In this document: positions 29,091-41,800 of the stretch, in pieces
Layout: every line of letters begins with the position of its first letter
Position numbering within the stretch: position 1 is the stretch's first letter
Assembly: GCA_036897445.1 (NCBI GenBank)
Contig: JAYMTL010000019.1
Span: 123,913 to 187,912 of the forward strand
Direction: 5' to 3'
DNA length: 64,000 nucleotides
Source of the DNA: Pelargonium tetragonum
Lineage: Eukaryota; Streptophyta; Magnoliopsida; Geraniales; Geraniaceae
Position numbers and translations under genes: made by a program
The notes under the pieces: model-generated
The model's input: only the letters and a program-made list of their open reading frames with translations
Database searches by the model: none
What the model was told of the DNA's origin: nothing

Positions 29091-29420
29091 TAGCTTAAGT
29101 TCTCTATACTTATCTATTACTACCCTTAATTGCATTAATAACTAATAAAGACTATATACTATAAGACTATATACTATAAGTACAATAACTAGAATAGAGA
29201 ATAGACTTACTTACAAAGAGGAGTCCTAAGATTCTAGCTATAGGCAATAAGAACAAGAAGAATACTAAGACTGGTACTGCTCCTAGGATTAAGATCCAGA
29301 GTATAGCTACTAAGAAAAGCCTTGAGATTAAGAAAGCTAAGATGAAGACTCAGAGAGGTCTAGCAGCTAAAATAGTTATAGGTATTTTGCATAAGAAACT
29401 GCAAGTTTAATTTCAACTAA
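29091..29420 (+). repeat. repeat family A, long purine-rich copy
   Basis: A+G-rich tract with recurring words TAAGA, AGCTA and AGACT. It starts with a stretch (TATCTATTACTACCC, then ACTAATAAAG) that recurs around 32,690 and 58,400 and, inverted, near 60,160-60,260. It ends with AAGACTCAGAGAGGT at 29,345-29,359, whose exact 15-bp reverse complement lies at 61,766-61,780. No coding potential was recognised. It could be a fragment of a decayed retrotransposon or a low-complexity satellite; the sequence alone does not decide. Confidence 0.6.
29151..29180. repeat. 15-bp perfect tandem duplication
   Basis: ACTATATACTATAAG occurs twice in a row inside the family A copy. The other copies near 32,700 and 60,200 show similar but single or imperfect units, so this looks like a local slippage event. 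Confidence 0.9.
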
Positions 29421-29784
29421 CGAGCCGAGTCTGGATAGGGGTTTACGAGAGAGAAAGCACTTCCCAAGGTAAACGGGTCCCTCTTTTAGGTTTTAGTTTA
29501 GAGGTAAGTAAATAATTTAGTAAAAAACAAGTTCCGCAAACAAGAATTTCCATATTATTAAATTAAAGCGGTAAGAGTTCTAAGATAAATTTAGAGTTAG
29601 TGTCTTTCCTGTCCTTCTAAGTAGGCTTTCTATAGTATATACGGGGCTTGAACTCACGGCCTGTATTCTGCAATCCAAATTAAAGCTAGTAAGTTACAAG
29701 GTGCTATTAAAGGTTTCATTAAGGTATGTAGGATTTAAGGACTAGGTTAAAGTTCCCAGTTCTCAGTTTTTCACTTTTGTAAAG

Positions 29785-29800
29785 AAGGTAATGCAATTAA
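29785..29800 (+). repeat. family A box, C variant
   Basis: AAGGTAATGCAATTAA, with the CpA site intact. Flanked by a purine-rich remnant continuing into the next copy. Confidence 0.6.
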
Positions 29801-29928
29801 TAAACAGTTTATGGTAAACCCAGGATAGGGCTAAGGGATAAACTTTAGGCTATATCCTTGCCACTAAAGTAAGAAATTCGGGTAAAGGCTATCCGAGAGA
29901 TTTCCACTAGGATATTTAGGAAGCAAGC

Positions 29929-30080
29929 TAAGAAGAAAACTTGAGATAAGTATATTATAAGATGATTGGGAAGAAAGAAGGTCTAAAAGAAAGTATGACT
30001 AAGATACAGATACAACAGAGAGAGTCTAGGTAAAGCCAATAAGGCTCTAAATAAAGAGGGGTGTGCAGAAAGAATAAGAA
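29929..30080 (+). repeat. repeat family A, partial copy
   Basis: Purine-rich tract with GAAAGAAGGTCTAAAAG and ACTAAGATACAGATACA. The latter resembles, in reverse complement, the CTGTATCTGTATACC stretch near 48,660. No reading frame of note. Confidence 0.45.
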
Positions 30081-30329
30081 AAAAGGGTCTCACTTTGATA
30101 CAAAATAGGAAGCGGGCGAGATTCTATAAACTATAAGTGGAATTTTCTCTAGTAGTATATAGTTTTGTAGGAAATACCTGCATGTTGTTTCATTTCAGTC
30201 CGTAAAAGAAATATAGAGAGGAGTATGCCGTAGAAGATCCTATTACTTTTACCGACCGGAACGCTAGAGAAGGAGGTTACATGGACACTATCCTAAACTC
30301 CCCAGGGCTAACCCCTCATTATATAGTAA

Positions 30330-30500
30330 ACTACAAAAGTGTCCTAGAGCAAGTAATACATTATAAGAATACAATAACTAGAGAATACAGTAAAGACAGC
30401 ATAGGCAAGAACACTAAGACAGGGCTTACAGCTAGGACTCATTTCAATAGTTTAGTATAGTACTACTACTCCTAATAAAAGCATGTATAACTAAGAAGAT
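30330..30500 (+). repeat. repeat family A, partial copy
   Basis: Contains AATACAATAACTAGAGAATAC, close to the ACAATAACTAGAATAGAGAA stretch of the copy at 29,181-29,205, followed by repeated AAGACA and GCTAGGACT words. Degenerate. Confidence 0.45.
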
Positions 30501-30520
30501 ACAGATGGCTCATACAAAAG

Positions 30521-32689
30521 AAAGTCAATATTAAGAAATAAAAAGGTAGTAAGTCAATTCCTCGGGTTCTTATATTTTATAGCGGAGGGATCTATATGAA
30601 GCGCGATTAGGAGTTACAATTAAAGTAAGAGTCTTGTGCTATACTGGAGGAGATTGAAACTCGAGCAAAAGAAAATCAGTTCTTAGCTAGTTAAGGAGGG
30701 AATTTCTTGTCTTGCTTACGTTCTAGGAATATAGAAAATGTAACTTCTGTTTCGTTAAAGCCTTTAAGAAAATCTAATGCTAGGTTTAATTTAATAGAGG
30801 ATTTTCTATTCCTTAAAGTTACAAATAAGTATCGAATCTCCCAAGTTTTAGGCTAACTGCACTCTAAAGGGAAACCCTAGTTGTGAGTTTGTCTTGGTCA
30901 TCTATATAATCTTAGGTTACCACCCCAACTTCCCTAATTTCTAGAGAGCTGTTAAAGAGAATAGAAAGTTTCTACTTATTACTGAACCGCGGAAGTCCTT
31001 TTAAATTAAAAATACAAATTATGTGTACCTAACTAAGCGAGACCCTTTTCTTCTGGTAATTAGGAAAGATAACAAAGTCAGCTGAATTGATTAAAAAAAG
31101 GAATGATTTTAATATTTATTAAGCCCCTGCAAAGGAGTTCCCGAAACTAGACAATAAGTTACCCGTTTTCAAAAAGCCTGGTTTAGACCTCATAAAAGAA
31201 AATTAAGGAAACCCCGGGAGCCCTAATTAGAAGCTTGTGGTATACAAAAGCAAAAGCCCCTATAAGGAGCGGAAAGATACTCGAGAAAACCTTAGCAAAT
31301 GAAAATTAAGATTTTAAACTTAATAAAAAGGGTTTAGTCTATCGGAAGCCCTCTATCTTTTATATTTTTGACTTCTTTTATGAGTTACAAATGAATCTTT
31401 TAGATGACAAAGTTTACACTCTTTTTTACATATGTTGGGGGTTCGAATCCCGATGAAAAAGGATGATTTTCATTTTGCGCAGTAACCAAATTTTAATAAG
31501 TATAAAATAATAAAAGTCGTTGTAGTAAGGGATACCACTAAGATACACTAAGTTTCTTACATAGGGGTCCCTAGGTATAAGTATATGAGTTCGGGACCGC
31601 TTTCCGAAGCAGCTTGAAAAATTTATGGGTAGGACTCACGTCTCTTTTTATTTTATAGTAATTCCTTGTTTCATAATGTAATCTTATGCGCAGTACTATT
31701 CAAATTACGTTTCAAAGTTATAACCAGAAGTGCGAATAAGGGTCCTCATAAAAGGGGTTCCGCTTAAAGGGGATTTCCTTTATAATTATTTACGAATAAT
31801 CAAATCTTTGGCTAGTGGAAAAACTCAAAGTACCTCATATCATAAGTCGAGGGTTATACCTAATAGTATAATTTGTATAAGTAGAAAATCTTGTTTCTAG
31901 GGTTCTTTGAAATTTCTATAGAGATAAGACCACAAAGTAAAAGCTATTTCCAGATTTAGAAGCGATTTTAGAAATGAAATTCTTGTACACGGATTCATTT
32001 TGAAGAGGTGGTTTACCCTTTTATAAGTCTTCCCGCGATAGAAAGAACTAGGCATTTTCTTGTCAAGTTGTCAAGTAAGACTTTATATCCTGTATGTAGA
32101 GGGAGACTTTATCAATAATTAAATTATAATCTAATATTTCACAAATTCCTGCCCTTTTACTGGACCTAGTTTCATCAATACATATAAAGGGGTACCCCTC
32201 TTTTTTTTAAACACTACTAAGCATCAGTCAACTTAAAGTATTAAGCGCCCCCCTTATCCTTATAAAGCGAATTCCAACTTAAAGGGTCCCCCTAAAAAGG
32301 AAGCTCCAGTGTAACAGAAGATTAATCCGAATAACTTATCTTCCGTTTATTTCTTTTTATAGCGCCATCTAGGCGATAAACGCATAATCAAATTTCCATA
32401 AAAGCTATAGATGTCCTACGGATATTGCCGGATTAAAGGGGATTTTTTTTATATTAGTATCCTTTAGAAAGACTTGCCTAAGCCGGGAGCCTTATTTCAG
32501 TACCCTAGACACCTCGTAACTCTTGTTTATTTTCAGTCGGCAGCAACCGCGTGTTAGTTTAAAAAGAAACGTTTCTAGTATCTCTTTAGTTTTAAACAGG
32601 AATACTCGAGAAGCAATAAAGCAAGCTTCAACAAAAAAGGAATCCTATGGCAAAAGCTAAAACGGATCTAATCAACTCTGAACTAAAGT
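30521..32689. other. gene-free AT-rich DNA
   Basis: No gene supported. At about 31,437-31,456 there is a GGTTCGAATCC string like a tRNA B box, but its stem does not pair fully and no matching A box or acceptor stem is found. A perfect 12-bp palindrome AGGGGTACCCCT is at 32,188-32,199. Confidence 0.5.
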
Positions 32690-32825
32690 ACTATATCTAT
32701 TACCCTCTATTACTATTTATTAACTAAAACAAGAGTAAGACTACAACTAATACAATAACTATAAAGAGGACTCTATAAGACTTTAAAGTAATACTATAAA
32801 TACAAAGGAATACTAATACGATTCT
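32690..32825 (+). repeat. repeat family A, 5'-type fragment
   Basis: Begins TCTATTACC then TATTAACTAAAACAAGAGTAAGACTAC, and continues with AATACAATAACTATAAAG. This is the same word order as 29,111-29,200. Confidence 0.45.
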
Positions 32826-35800
32826 TTATACATGTTCTTATCCGAAGTATTCCCGAAATTCGAGCTATCATAGAAAGGTAGAGAGCTCCTAGTCTAGTGT
32901 AGTAAAGTTGTATAAAGGTAGGGCTTTGAGAAAGCGGGAATATAAGGCTAAATTTCAGCAAAAAATCGTCATAAATCCATATCTATTAAGTAAGGGCAAT
33001 CAAATATAGGTATCCCCTTCAGAATCAGAAGGAGTGGTTACCCTCTCTATCTTTGCTTTCAGAAGCCCTCTAAAAGGAGCTGTAACGATTCCAAATAAAA
33101 TGCATAAACTAAGTGTCATCCAGTCGACTCTACAATTTTCGGAGTGAGGCATAAGTGCGATTTGAAATTCCGTAAGTAAATCGTGCTAGCCTAGGGTTTT
33201 CCCGCCCAAATCTGATTTTGACTAACAAACAAATAGGAGTCTATTAAAAGGTTTGTTATATCCAATAGAACAGGGACTCCTTTATATATGAATTTCTTTT
33301 CTACAAAAACAAATTAGTTAAGTAATTTCGGCGGAAAGCCTACCAAATCCTAAAACTAAGTAGATACTGAGAGAGCTTAGGAGCAATGTTCTTGCTAAAT
33401 ATCTAAATAGCGGAAGACTCCTGGGATTGCGTGTTAATAGCATTTTATGACACTAAGGGTATATATAGCAAAGTCAAATTATACGCCTATTTTATTTGTT
33501 TATGAAATATTCTATTCAACTACATTTTGAAGCGCAAATCAAATATGGGGCAGAATATGCTTTGGAGTTAAAGGGTAAACGTTTAAATTAAAACCCCTAT
33601 CTATTGATTGCTTTATTTTATTTCTGCTTGCAGCGATTGTGCAGCATAACCCACCTAATTAGTCAACCAAACTACTAATTGGGGTGCCCTAAGAGAAAAA
33701 AGAAGTCAAGGGGGTAATATTTACACGAGATTTCTTATTCATATATGTTTTTTCTATCTTTCTTGAGCTTTCTAGACTTGGTTCCTCGTTAACTAGGGGT
33801 CTTCTTCAATATCCCAATATCCTTTGGCAACTTAACCCATTTACTTTATATTCTCCTTTTCTTACTTTTAATTACTAAACTAAAATTATCCGATTTATCT
33901 CCACAGATCTGATAAGTTCAAAAAGCAACTCTTTAAATATAAAATTTCTAGCACTTTTCGATTCTAATAAAAACAAAAAGAATCTTGAGATTTAATTACT
34001 TCCTGTTTATTTTACTACACTTCATAGCTAAAACCCTTCGCCTAAGCTTTTTTGGATATTTCATTTCCTTATTTTCTGGATTTTTAACAGCTAAAAGTCA
34101 AAAGTAAAGGGGCTCCCCCTAATTCTAGCATTACACCCCTTTTTAACGCACTGGGAGTTATCTTCTAAATTTTGTCCCCGTTAAAGCGCCTTGTTGTATT
34201 CTATAACTCTAAGGATCCTCGAGCTAAACTCTCCGGAAATAGAAAAATAGAAAGCCTCTAAAGTCCTTCGGTACCCCTAAAAGTTATAAAAATTTCTTTT
34301 ATTAGACAACGCTAAAATATACACCACTAGAAAAAGGTTCTACAATAAACAAGAACCTTCCGAGGGATAAGACTTTGGAATTATATTAAAAATGAAGAGT
34401 TTCTCTACCCTAAATCCCGGATTTATTAAACTCAAAAAAGTTCTAGATCGATCTACTTTAAGGTTGCTTGAGGTTGTGAGTTAAAACAAGATGTTAGATA
34501 AATAAAAGTATATGAGAAAGGCTCTTAAAAAGTCTGCAATGTATTTCCGTTAAAAGCAGCGTTTGTTATAAGCAAGAATTTTTATAGGCTTTGACACTTT
34601 AATAGTCTATTTTTTTAAGAAATCGGAAGAAGACCTCCGAATGGGTTTTACAAGACAACTTTATTTTGAAAGTTTCAATTTTAAATAAAAGCGAGAATCC
34701 GGTTTTATAGCCCAGGGAAAATCCATAGAATAGGAGCTGTTTATTACCCATTTTTTGAATCTATACTTTTCATTTTAGTATCGCTCATTTACTTTAGAGA
34801 GTTTCTTGTAGGATATGCTTTAGAATTGAAAGAGAAAGGGTTTAGTGAAGCTTTTATTAAAAAGAAAAAGTAGTATTCCCTGGCAGCTCTCAAGGCCCTT
34901 CTATACCCCTGTGTGTATACTTTCGAAGTGGAGTAATTCAACATATATAGGATAGGACCTGTTCCTAAAGTACTTTGTTCAAGCCTTTCTTTTTAATATT
35001 TTATGAAGCCAGGTGTTAAGATGACACAGCAGACTAGATAGGGGTATATTTATAGATAACAGGAGGTAAACAGCTTGCATGGATATTTTCTAGGGGATCC
35101 TCCTTAAAAAAGTTTCATATGTATTTTACAAGATTCTAATCCTAGTTGAGTACATTTTGTAGTTCTAGGGAAGCTTTTTGGGGGAGTTATTTAAATACAA
35201 AAGGGTCCTTTGTCCACTCTTAACTTTTAGTCTGTTCCTGGTATTTAGAGATATCCTGGACCGGTTTACAAAAAAGTAAATAGAAAGTCTTGCAGTAGTG
35301 TAATTTTGGCCTTTTGAAGAGTAAAATGTATAAAAAAGAATCTAAGAGTGTACGGCAGGAGCAGGGGCTCTTTAAAAATCAAGTCAAAATAGTATATAAG
35401 GTGAAAGAATGCTTACCAGATATAGGACTAGGGTTCTGAAGTAGAGCTTACAATGTCCTTTAGAGGTTTAGGTTTATGCTCGCGGAAATCAGACTCAAGG
35501 AAATTTGTCAAAGTATAATCCGGTTAGTTATAGAGCCTCGGTCCTAAAGAAGTTTTTCAGTATTAAAGTATTTTGCATTAGTGAACCCCTTTGCTGTGAA
35601 ATTCCTATGCAACAAGTGCTTTTCTAAATAAGTACGAATTTCCGGTTTCTAAAAAGGGGAAAAGGTAGCTATTCTAGATAGTTTTGAGTTTAAATCAATG
35701 AAACTTTTTGTTTAGTATTTTTATTTCTATTAAAGTTTCTAAAGAGTGCCCCTTTCCTTTTTGATATCAGAATTCTCTATTTTACGTAGGGGAAGTTTTA

Positions 35801-38800
35801 ATGGGCGGAGAATAGCCGCAAATTACAAATGCTTGGATTGAAAAAGAAACTCGTAGAAAAATCAGGGATATTTAAGTATATTTGATAATAAAAAGACTTT
35901 CTAACCTAACGTGTAATGTGTTTCATTTCTTTGATATAGGAATCCTATGGATACTCTCGGTTGGTATCTTTCTAGATATTAGAACATAACATATAGGAGC
36001 AACTCCTTCAAAGGAATTCTGTAGATGTCAGCCCTTGCGAGCATCCCTAGTGCTAGTGTTAGCAAAAAAGTCCGGTTCATTTTGAATTGGTAGTTTAAGA
36101 TCTTCGGCCTAATATAGCTATTAGTATATAGCCAAAAGCTCTCTCTAGAAATTACTACAAGAAAGACCTAGAAAAACTCTGTACCCCTAACATTTATTAA
36201 CATTAATTGGGACTTTATCGGCGTACTTTGTACAGGAATTTTTAAGACTCTATTTGACTTAAAAGGATCTTTAGTATACGGGGTCTCGTTCTATTATCTC
36301 GAATTCCTTTTTCTCGGAGCATCATTTGAATTTCCACAAACTATTCCTAGTGTAACCAGGTCGGGGTTTACACGATTTCTAGTTTATTACAAGTTTTCAA
36401 GATAGAATTTTCAGGCAACGGAATTACTTATATAGAATAGATGCGTTATTTAGTATTATTAGTAATGGGATTTTCTTATAACAAGTACAAGCTCCTTAAT
36501 TTCTTATTTTCTTTTAGCGAGGTTTTAAATACTTAGAATCCACAGGTTCTAATCCTACCTTTATTATTATTATATTAAAAGGAGACCTTATTACTTAAGG
36601 ATATCTTATATATAGTTAAATGAAGCACTAAGAATAGTCTCAAGGTTAGCCATGACTTAAAAAGCAAGGGCATTATCTTTCTTGTAACTAGATTCCAACC
36701 AAACGAGTATGGGTCCGGGTATAAGTATATAATTTTTCTGGTTTCAACAATAGTATATAAAAAAACCTTTGTCACTGAGTCGCGGCTCCCCCTGTAGGAT
36801 TTCGTAAAAAATCTTTCGGTTAAGGTTTTACACTATAAAGGAACAGCTCTTCCTACGAAAGGTAGAATATTAACGAAATTGACTGAAAAGCACTTATAAA
36901 GTATAAGGATAAAGAATATAAAAAAGTCCCTCTTACCCGAGTTACCCGAGCTCGTCTAGGGTTAAACGAGATAAAAACATTGTGATTGAAATGAAAGCTG
37001 AAATTAAAAATGTATTTCGTTAGATAGCGGGATGGGGCTAGTGCTTGGCTTTCTCTTTTTCCTCGACCAATAAAGTCGGGTACTTTTAGGCAGTTTTAAT
37101 AGGTAACATTTACTCCATTTCCCAGTGGAAAACTTCTAGGGCCCTCTAGATAATAAATACGTAGTAATGTAACTTTTTCGGCTTTATAGACTATCCATTG
37201 TGAGACATGGCTAGGCCTTTAAGAACTCATATTTTTATGCCTAACGGGTCTTCTCAATAAGTTAAGACAAAAGACTTTTTCAACCTTACGCACGAGGCGC
37301 CCTCTTTAAAAGTCTTTAAGAGAAAGATATCCCTTGCTTTTTAGATTTCGGATTATCCATTTTCAAAAAGTATATAGAATATAGTTACAATGATTAGGTG
37401 TGCTCGTCAAGAGGTTAAATCTTGGGGATTCGTTTCTGCTTTTTAGCAGACCCTAGCTTATCCTGAATACAACTGTCTCTTGTATTTTTATGTTACAGGG
37501 TTTCACTCTTCTACGCGAAATGCTTCCCTAGCTTATAGATATGTTGATACAACAAAACCTTATACTGAGACTCCCAGGGAACTCTTTAGTTTTATCTGAA
37601 AAAAGCCTCGTTTATTCGAATTCTACAAAAGGAGCTCCCGATTCTAGGAAATCCGACTAAGTAAGCTATTAAAGTTTTAGCCCACGAAAAAAGTCCTAGT
37701 ATGAGTTTCTTAAGCTTGTTCATTAAAACCCATTAACGCCTCTATTCGCATAATTGAATCTCGCGTAGAAAAACCTTATGCCTATGCTAGGAAATCAATA
37801 TAAATATTTGTTTGAGTAAATTTAAAAGGGTTTCTTCGACTATGAGTACCCGCAGCAAGCATTCTTTCGAATATACGACCACAGGCCCGTCATTGCTATA
37901 AAAGTTTAGGGAAACTCTTATTTATCTTTCTCTACTTCCATAAGTATTAGACCCCGACCCAGCGATTAAATACAAGAAGCAAGGAGCTTGCTCTATAAAA
38001 AGCTAATTATTAGTTTAGTAAAGATTTTTCAATTTAATACCGAGTCTAGATCTTGGGGTTGTATTAACTTAACCTTGTAAGTAGGTTAAAATAACTAATG
38101 AAAAAGCCCGAAAAGCTCTTTACGTGGAGGGTGTGGTGCATATAAGAAAGTATAAAATGTTTGTTATTTTACTCTAAAAAGGGCATACAACTTTTTTAAG
38201 AATTATTAACTCCGCAAATATGCTTTAGTATAATTCAATTCCCTAAACAGGAAAATTTGATTTGAATAGTCGTAGTTCTCGTTTGTGTAATCCTTGTTCT
38301 CCCTACTTTTATTAGCTCCCATATGTAAATTGGGAATATAAGCATTATCCGTAAAAGTTAATACATTCTTACGTTTATATACTTAATTAAAAGAAATGAA
38401 ATACACTAACCCGCCCCTTATTTACTTTACAACGAGTATGCTCCTTTTTTAGAAAGATAAGTTTTAAAATACACATTCATGAGATTTTCTACTTCAAAGA
38501 TACAAGATTTTTGTAGAAAGGGCCTAGAATCAAAATTTCTACTGAAATCTATTCTCCAAAACTAAAGTACTTACCAGCTTATCTATTACCTGTAAAACTT
38601 CTGCAAGGAAATTCTAATTAACAAGGTTTGCGTTGGATCCCTCAGTTAGTTTTCTCTGCCAAATCAAATAGAAAGCAATCCTTTATATAACGAGATAGTT
38701 AGCGACACTTGGAGAAAGTAGGAAACTTAAAAATGAAAGGTTGAGTATTCTGACACGGATATAGTAAAAAGGGGGACTCGGTAAGGGTAGTTGCTATTAA

Positions 38801-41800
38801 TGGAATATTACAAAGTACTGGATTAAAACTGAATAGCTAAGATAACAGGAAACCCCGTTTTTACAAAAAGGATCCTCCATAAGAGGTACCTAAGTATGCT
38901 TAAAACTTTATGCTTCTGGTCAGCACAGCGCGTTTTAGTGGTCTCTCTCTAAGATGTTTTTTATGGGGGATTTCTCTATATTTATTATAGGAACAGGGCC
39001 TCCCAGGGCATGCAACTCGGAGTTTTCTCGTTTATGAAATAAAAGTAGTGCTGATACATATTAAACTTTGTTTTCATTTCAAAAACCCAAGGACTCCTTT
39101 TGATATGGGCCAAAAAATTTCCAAGAATTTCGTATTTTCATTAGGGGCATAAATGCAATTTCTGTTGGATAAATTCGCAAAGAAGAGTGGCTTTTGGAAA
39201 ATACTAGAAAAGTAAAGGCGTAGCATATTCTTTGTTTTCTAAAGAGGAGTCCCTAGATAAGTAGATTGTCAGGAAACTTCTATCTCGGAAATCCAGCAAG
39301 GTCGATATAGGTATTCGTTGTGACGGGGTACTTTACTTTGTGAACTGCGGGTCTACATGCGAAGAAGTTATGTACTTTGCTTCAAACAAGCAAGCTGTTA
39401 GAGCTTTGTTTTATCTTTCTTCCTCTAAATTACTCTGTCAGACGGTTTCCCTTTCCGAGATCCAGTATCCAGATTTGAACCCGGGTTATTTAAGCGCCCG
39501 TTTACCGAGGAGTAATCTTGGAGCAAATGCCAAAGAGTTTACTAGGATTCCCACTTTTAAACGAGGGATAAGAAATCGATCTCCTTATCTAAGCAGCCAT
39601 TTTTTGTAGGAAATTTTCAATAAGGGACCCTAATTTGTCCGCACTAAATTCTAAATTTTAAACTCTTTATTTAACGAAGCAATCTTAGAAAAAAAAGCCT
39701 TTTACCCCAGTCGAGCTACTCACCGGAGAACCTTTCAAGAGGATCCACAGCAGAATCTACTTCAATCCTAAGGAGACCCCTGTTTAGAAAAGCTCTTATG
39801 CTGCAAAGCCTGTCTATTACTTAGTAAAGTTTCTTTTAGAGCCCCCCTCTTAGGGTTAAAAGTGGGTAATCAGAGCTTATAGTCAATTTTGACGAATACC
39901 CTAGTACACTTTTATCTAGGTTTCACTCGGGGTTACCCAAAAAGTACTGAGTATATCTTAATGGGGCCCTTTTTATAACAGTGAGAGTTAAGACTCCTCA
40001 ATTTCTTTAGTACAATACAACTAGCTTTCTGTAGGGCTTTCAAATTAGATACACTTCTTTTTTTTAGTTAGAGCTTTGATAACAACAATATTATAGGTTT
40101 CTAGAACAGGAACCCCTATAACCTAGTGGTAACAACTTTTTAAAGATCATCGAGACTTGAAAAATAGAAGCTAATTTGTGCCGTTTCAGGACAATCTAAT
40201 ACAATTAAAAGGCTTTAGCACAACTGGATTTAGGTTACTTTCATACATAAGATAAAAGTAATTAGCTAGCCAAGAGACTCCAAACCCTGCTTTGTTTGCA
40301 GTTCCATATATATTTGACATTTGACTATCCCTTTTAACAGAGAGTCTTTCCTGCCTGCAATAAGTTCACAACGAGAGTTACCCTTACTTAAATTTACGAG
40401 TACGAGATACTGGCCTTTAAAGGGTTCCTTTCACGAGAAAGCCCCGGCGCTAGAGGAAACAACTCCATTTTGGTATATAGATACTATAGACGACTCCTAT
40501 AGGATTTTTTTTGGTTGCAATTAATTTCTTAATAGAATATAGGGTAGTAAATCAGAGAATAGACTAGCATTTATAGAATTTAAACTCTTTGGTTAGTCCT
40601 AAATATCTGCCCCAAGCCTTCCCTCTAACTAACTTTAATTTCTCCTAGAACCCGCGTAAAAAGTAAGACCTCTTTCTAATTATATACACGGAATTAGAGC
40701 CTACAGAAACTCTCTTGAGTTTCGGGTATAGGGCTTCCTTTGTCAAAGTTAAAGTTATAGAATAAGGGTTATGGTAGGGCGACCCTAGGAAAGTAGACCC
40801 GCTTACCGTGATGACACGACTTGAACCACTTTCTTGTTAGCACTGTTCTGCTAATTCGCAATTAGGGACTTTATAGCACCTGTAGATATAAAAGCAATTA
40901 AAAGGGCTTTATGCAAATATTTTCTAAAAAAGACACTACGTTTAAGTGGAGGAACTATAACTAACTCAAGTGTAACTTATTTAATTAAATCTAATTAAAG
41001 ACCCCTAGCTAAGGTTTATAGAGTAAAAAATTTGCTTAGATTAAGAAGCAATACAACTGAATCGACTAGAATAGAGCAGGATATTTTATCCAAGGCCTAA
41101 AATCTAGGAAGCGCCTTTCCGTAAATAAGGATCTTGTTTTCTCTTTCTTAAAGAATTTGTCACTACAGTACCAAAGTACCAATATAGTTGTAGGGAATCG
41201 GCGGCAATCTAGGGATATGAAAAACTTATACTTATGTGGTGTGTTAAAGCCATTTCCGGAGTAAACGCTCCTCACACAAAAAGTCTTTGTAATTCGGGGC
41301 ACCCACCGGTATATAAATGAGTATAAATTGCAGGAGAGAGAGCTGCTTTTAAAATTATGTCCTTAACTAAAATTTGGGATTACTTACGCGCCGTATTAAT
41401 GTTACACAACTCCCTTACTTTCTTTAACCCGAAAGTAGTAGGTCTACTAAGATAAGGGGCTTCAAATATCTCTAATCTAGATCTAATAGGGCACTTTGCT
41501 TGGTATGTCATTGAAGTATTTGAGGCTGCTCTAGTTAAGAATATGGAGCTCTTTTCAATACGGAAAATAGGGTGCTATAAAACCCGTTAAGTCCAGGAAA
41601 CTCGGTGAAATAAAGGGCTTTAACTGAGTCTTCCACTTTTGGTAAATCAGGGCTTTGTGTAGGTAGGGTTACTCTCGGGAAAGTAATAATCAACAGCCAG
41701 GCAAGAGGAACGTATCACTTTATATTATAGGTCACTGACAGAAGCTAAGATACACCTATAGAAGAAGGGCTAGTTCGGTATGGTATATCTCCCTACCTAG

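Noticed and set aside
29645-29700. Minus-strand GAGTTCAAGCC with upstream TTGCAG, resembling tRNA-Cys
   Set aside because: Neither the T stem nor the anticodon stem can pair.
31437-31456. GGTTCGAATCC string like a tRNA B box
   Set aside because: The T stem has a G-G mismatch, no A box lies at the right distance and no acceptor stem forms. Several B-box-like strings are expected by chance in 64 kb.
36553-36572. AGGTTCTAATCC, also B-box-like
   Set aside because: The T stem pairs at only three positions and the upstream sequence has no cloverleaf.
39340-39609. 89-codon plus-strand open frame
   Set aside because: It opens only with GTG and has no recognisable domain; likely chance.
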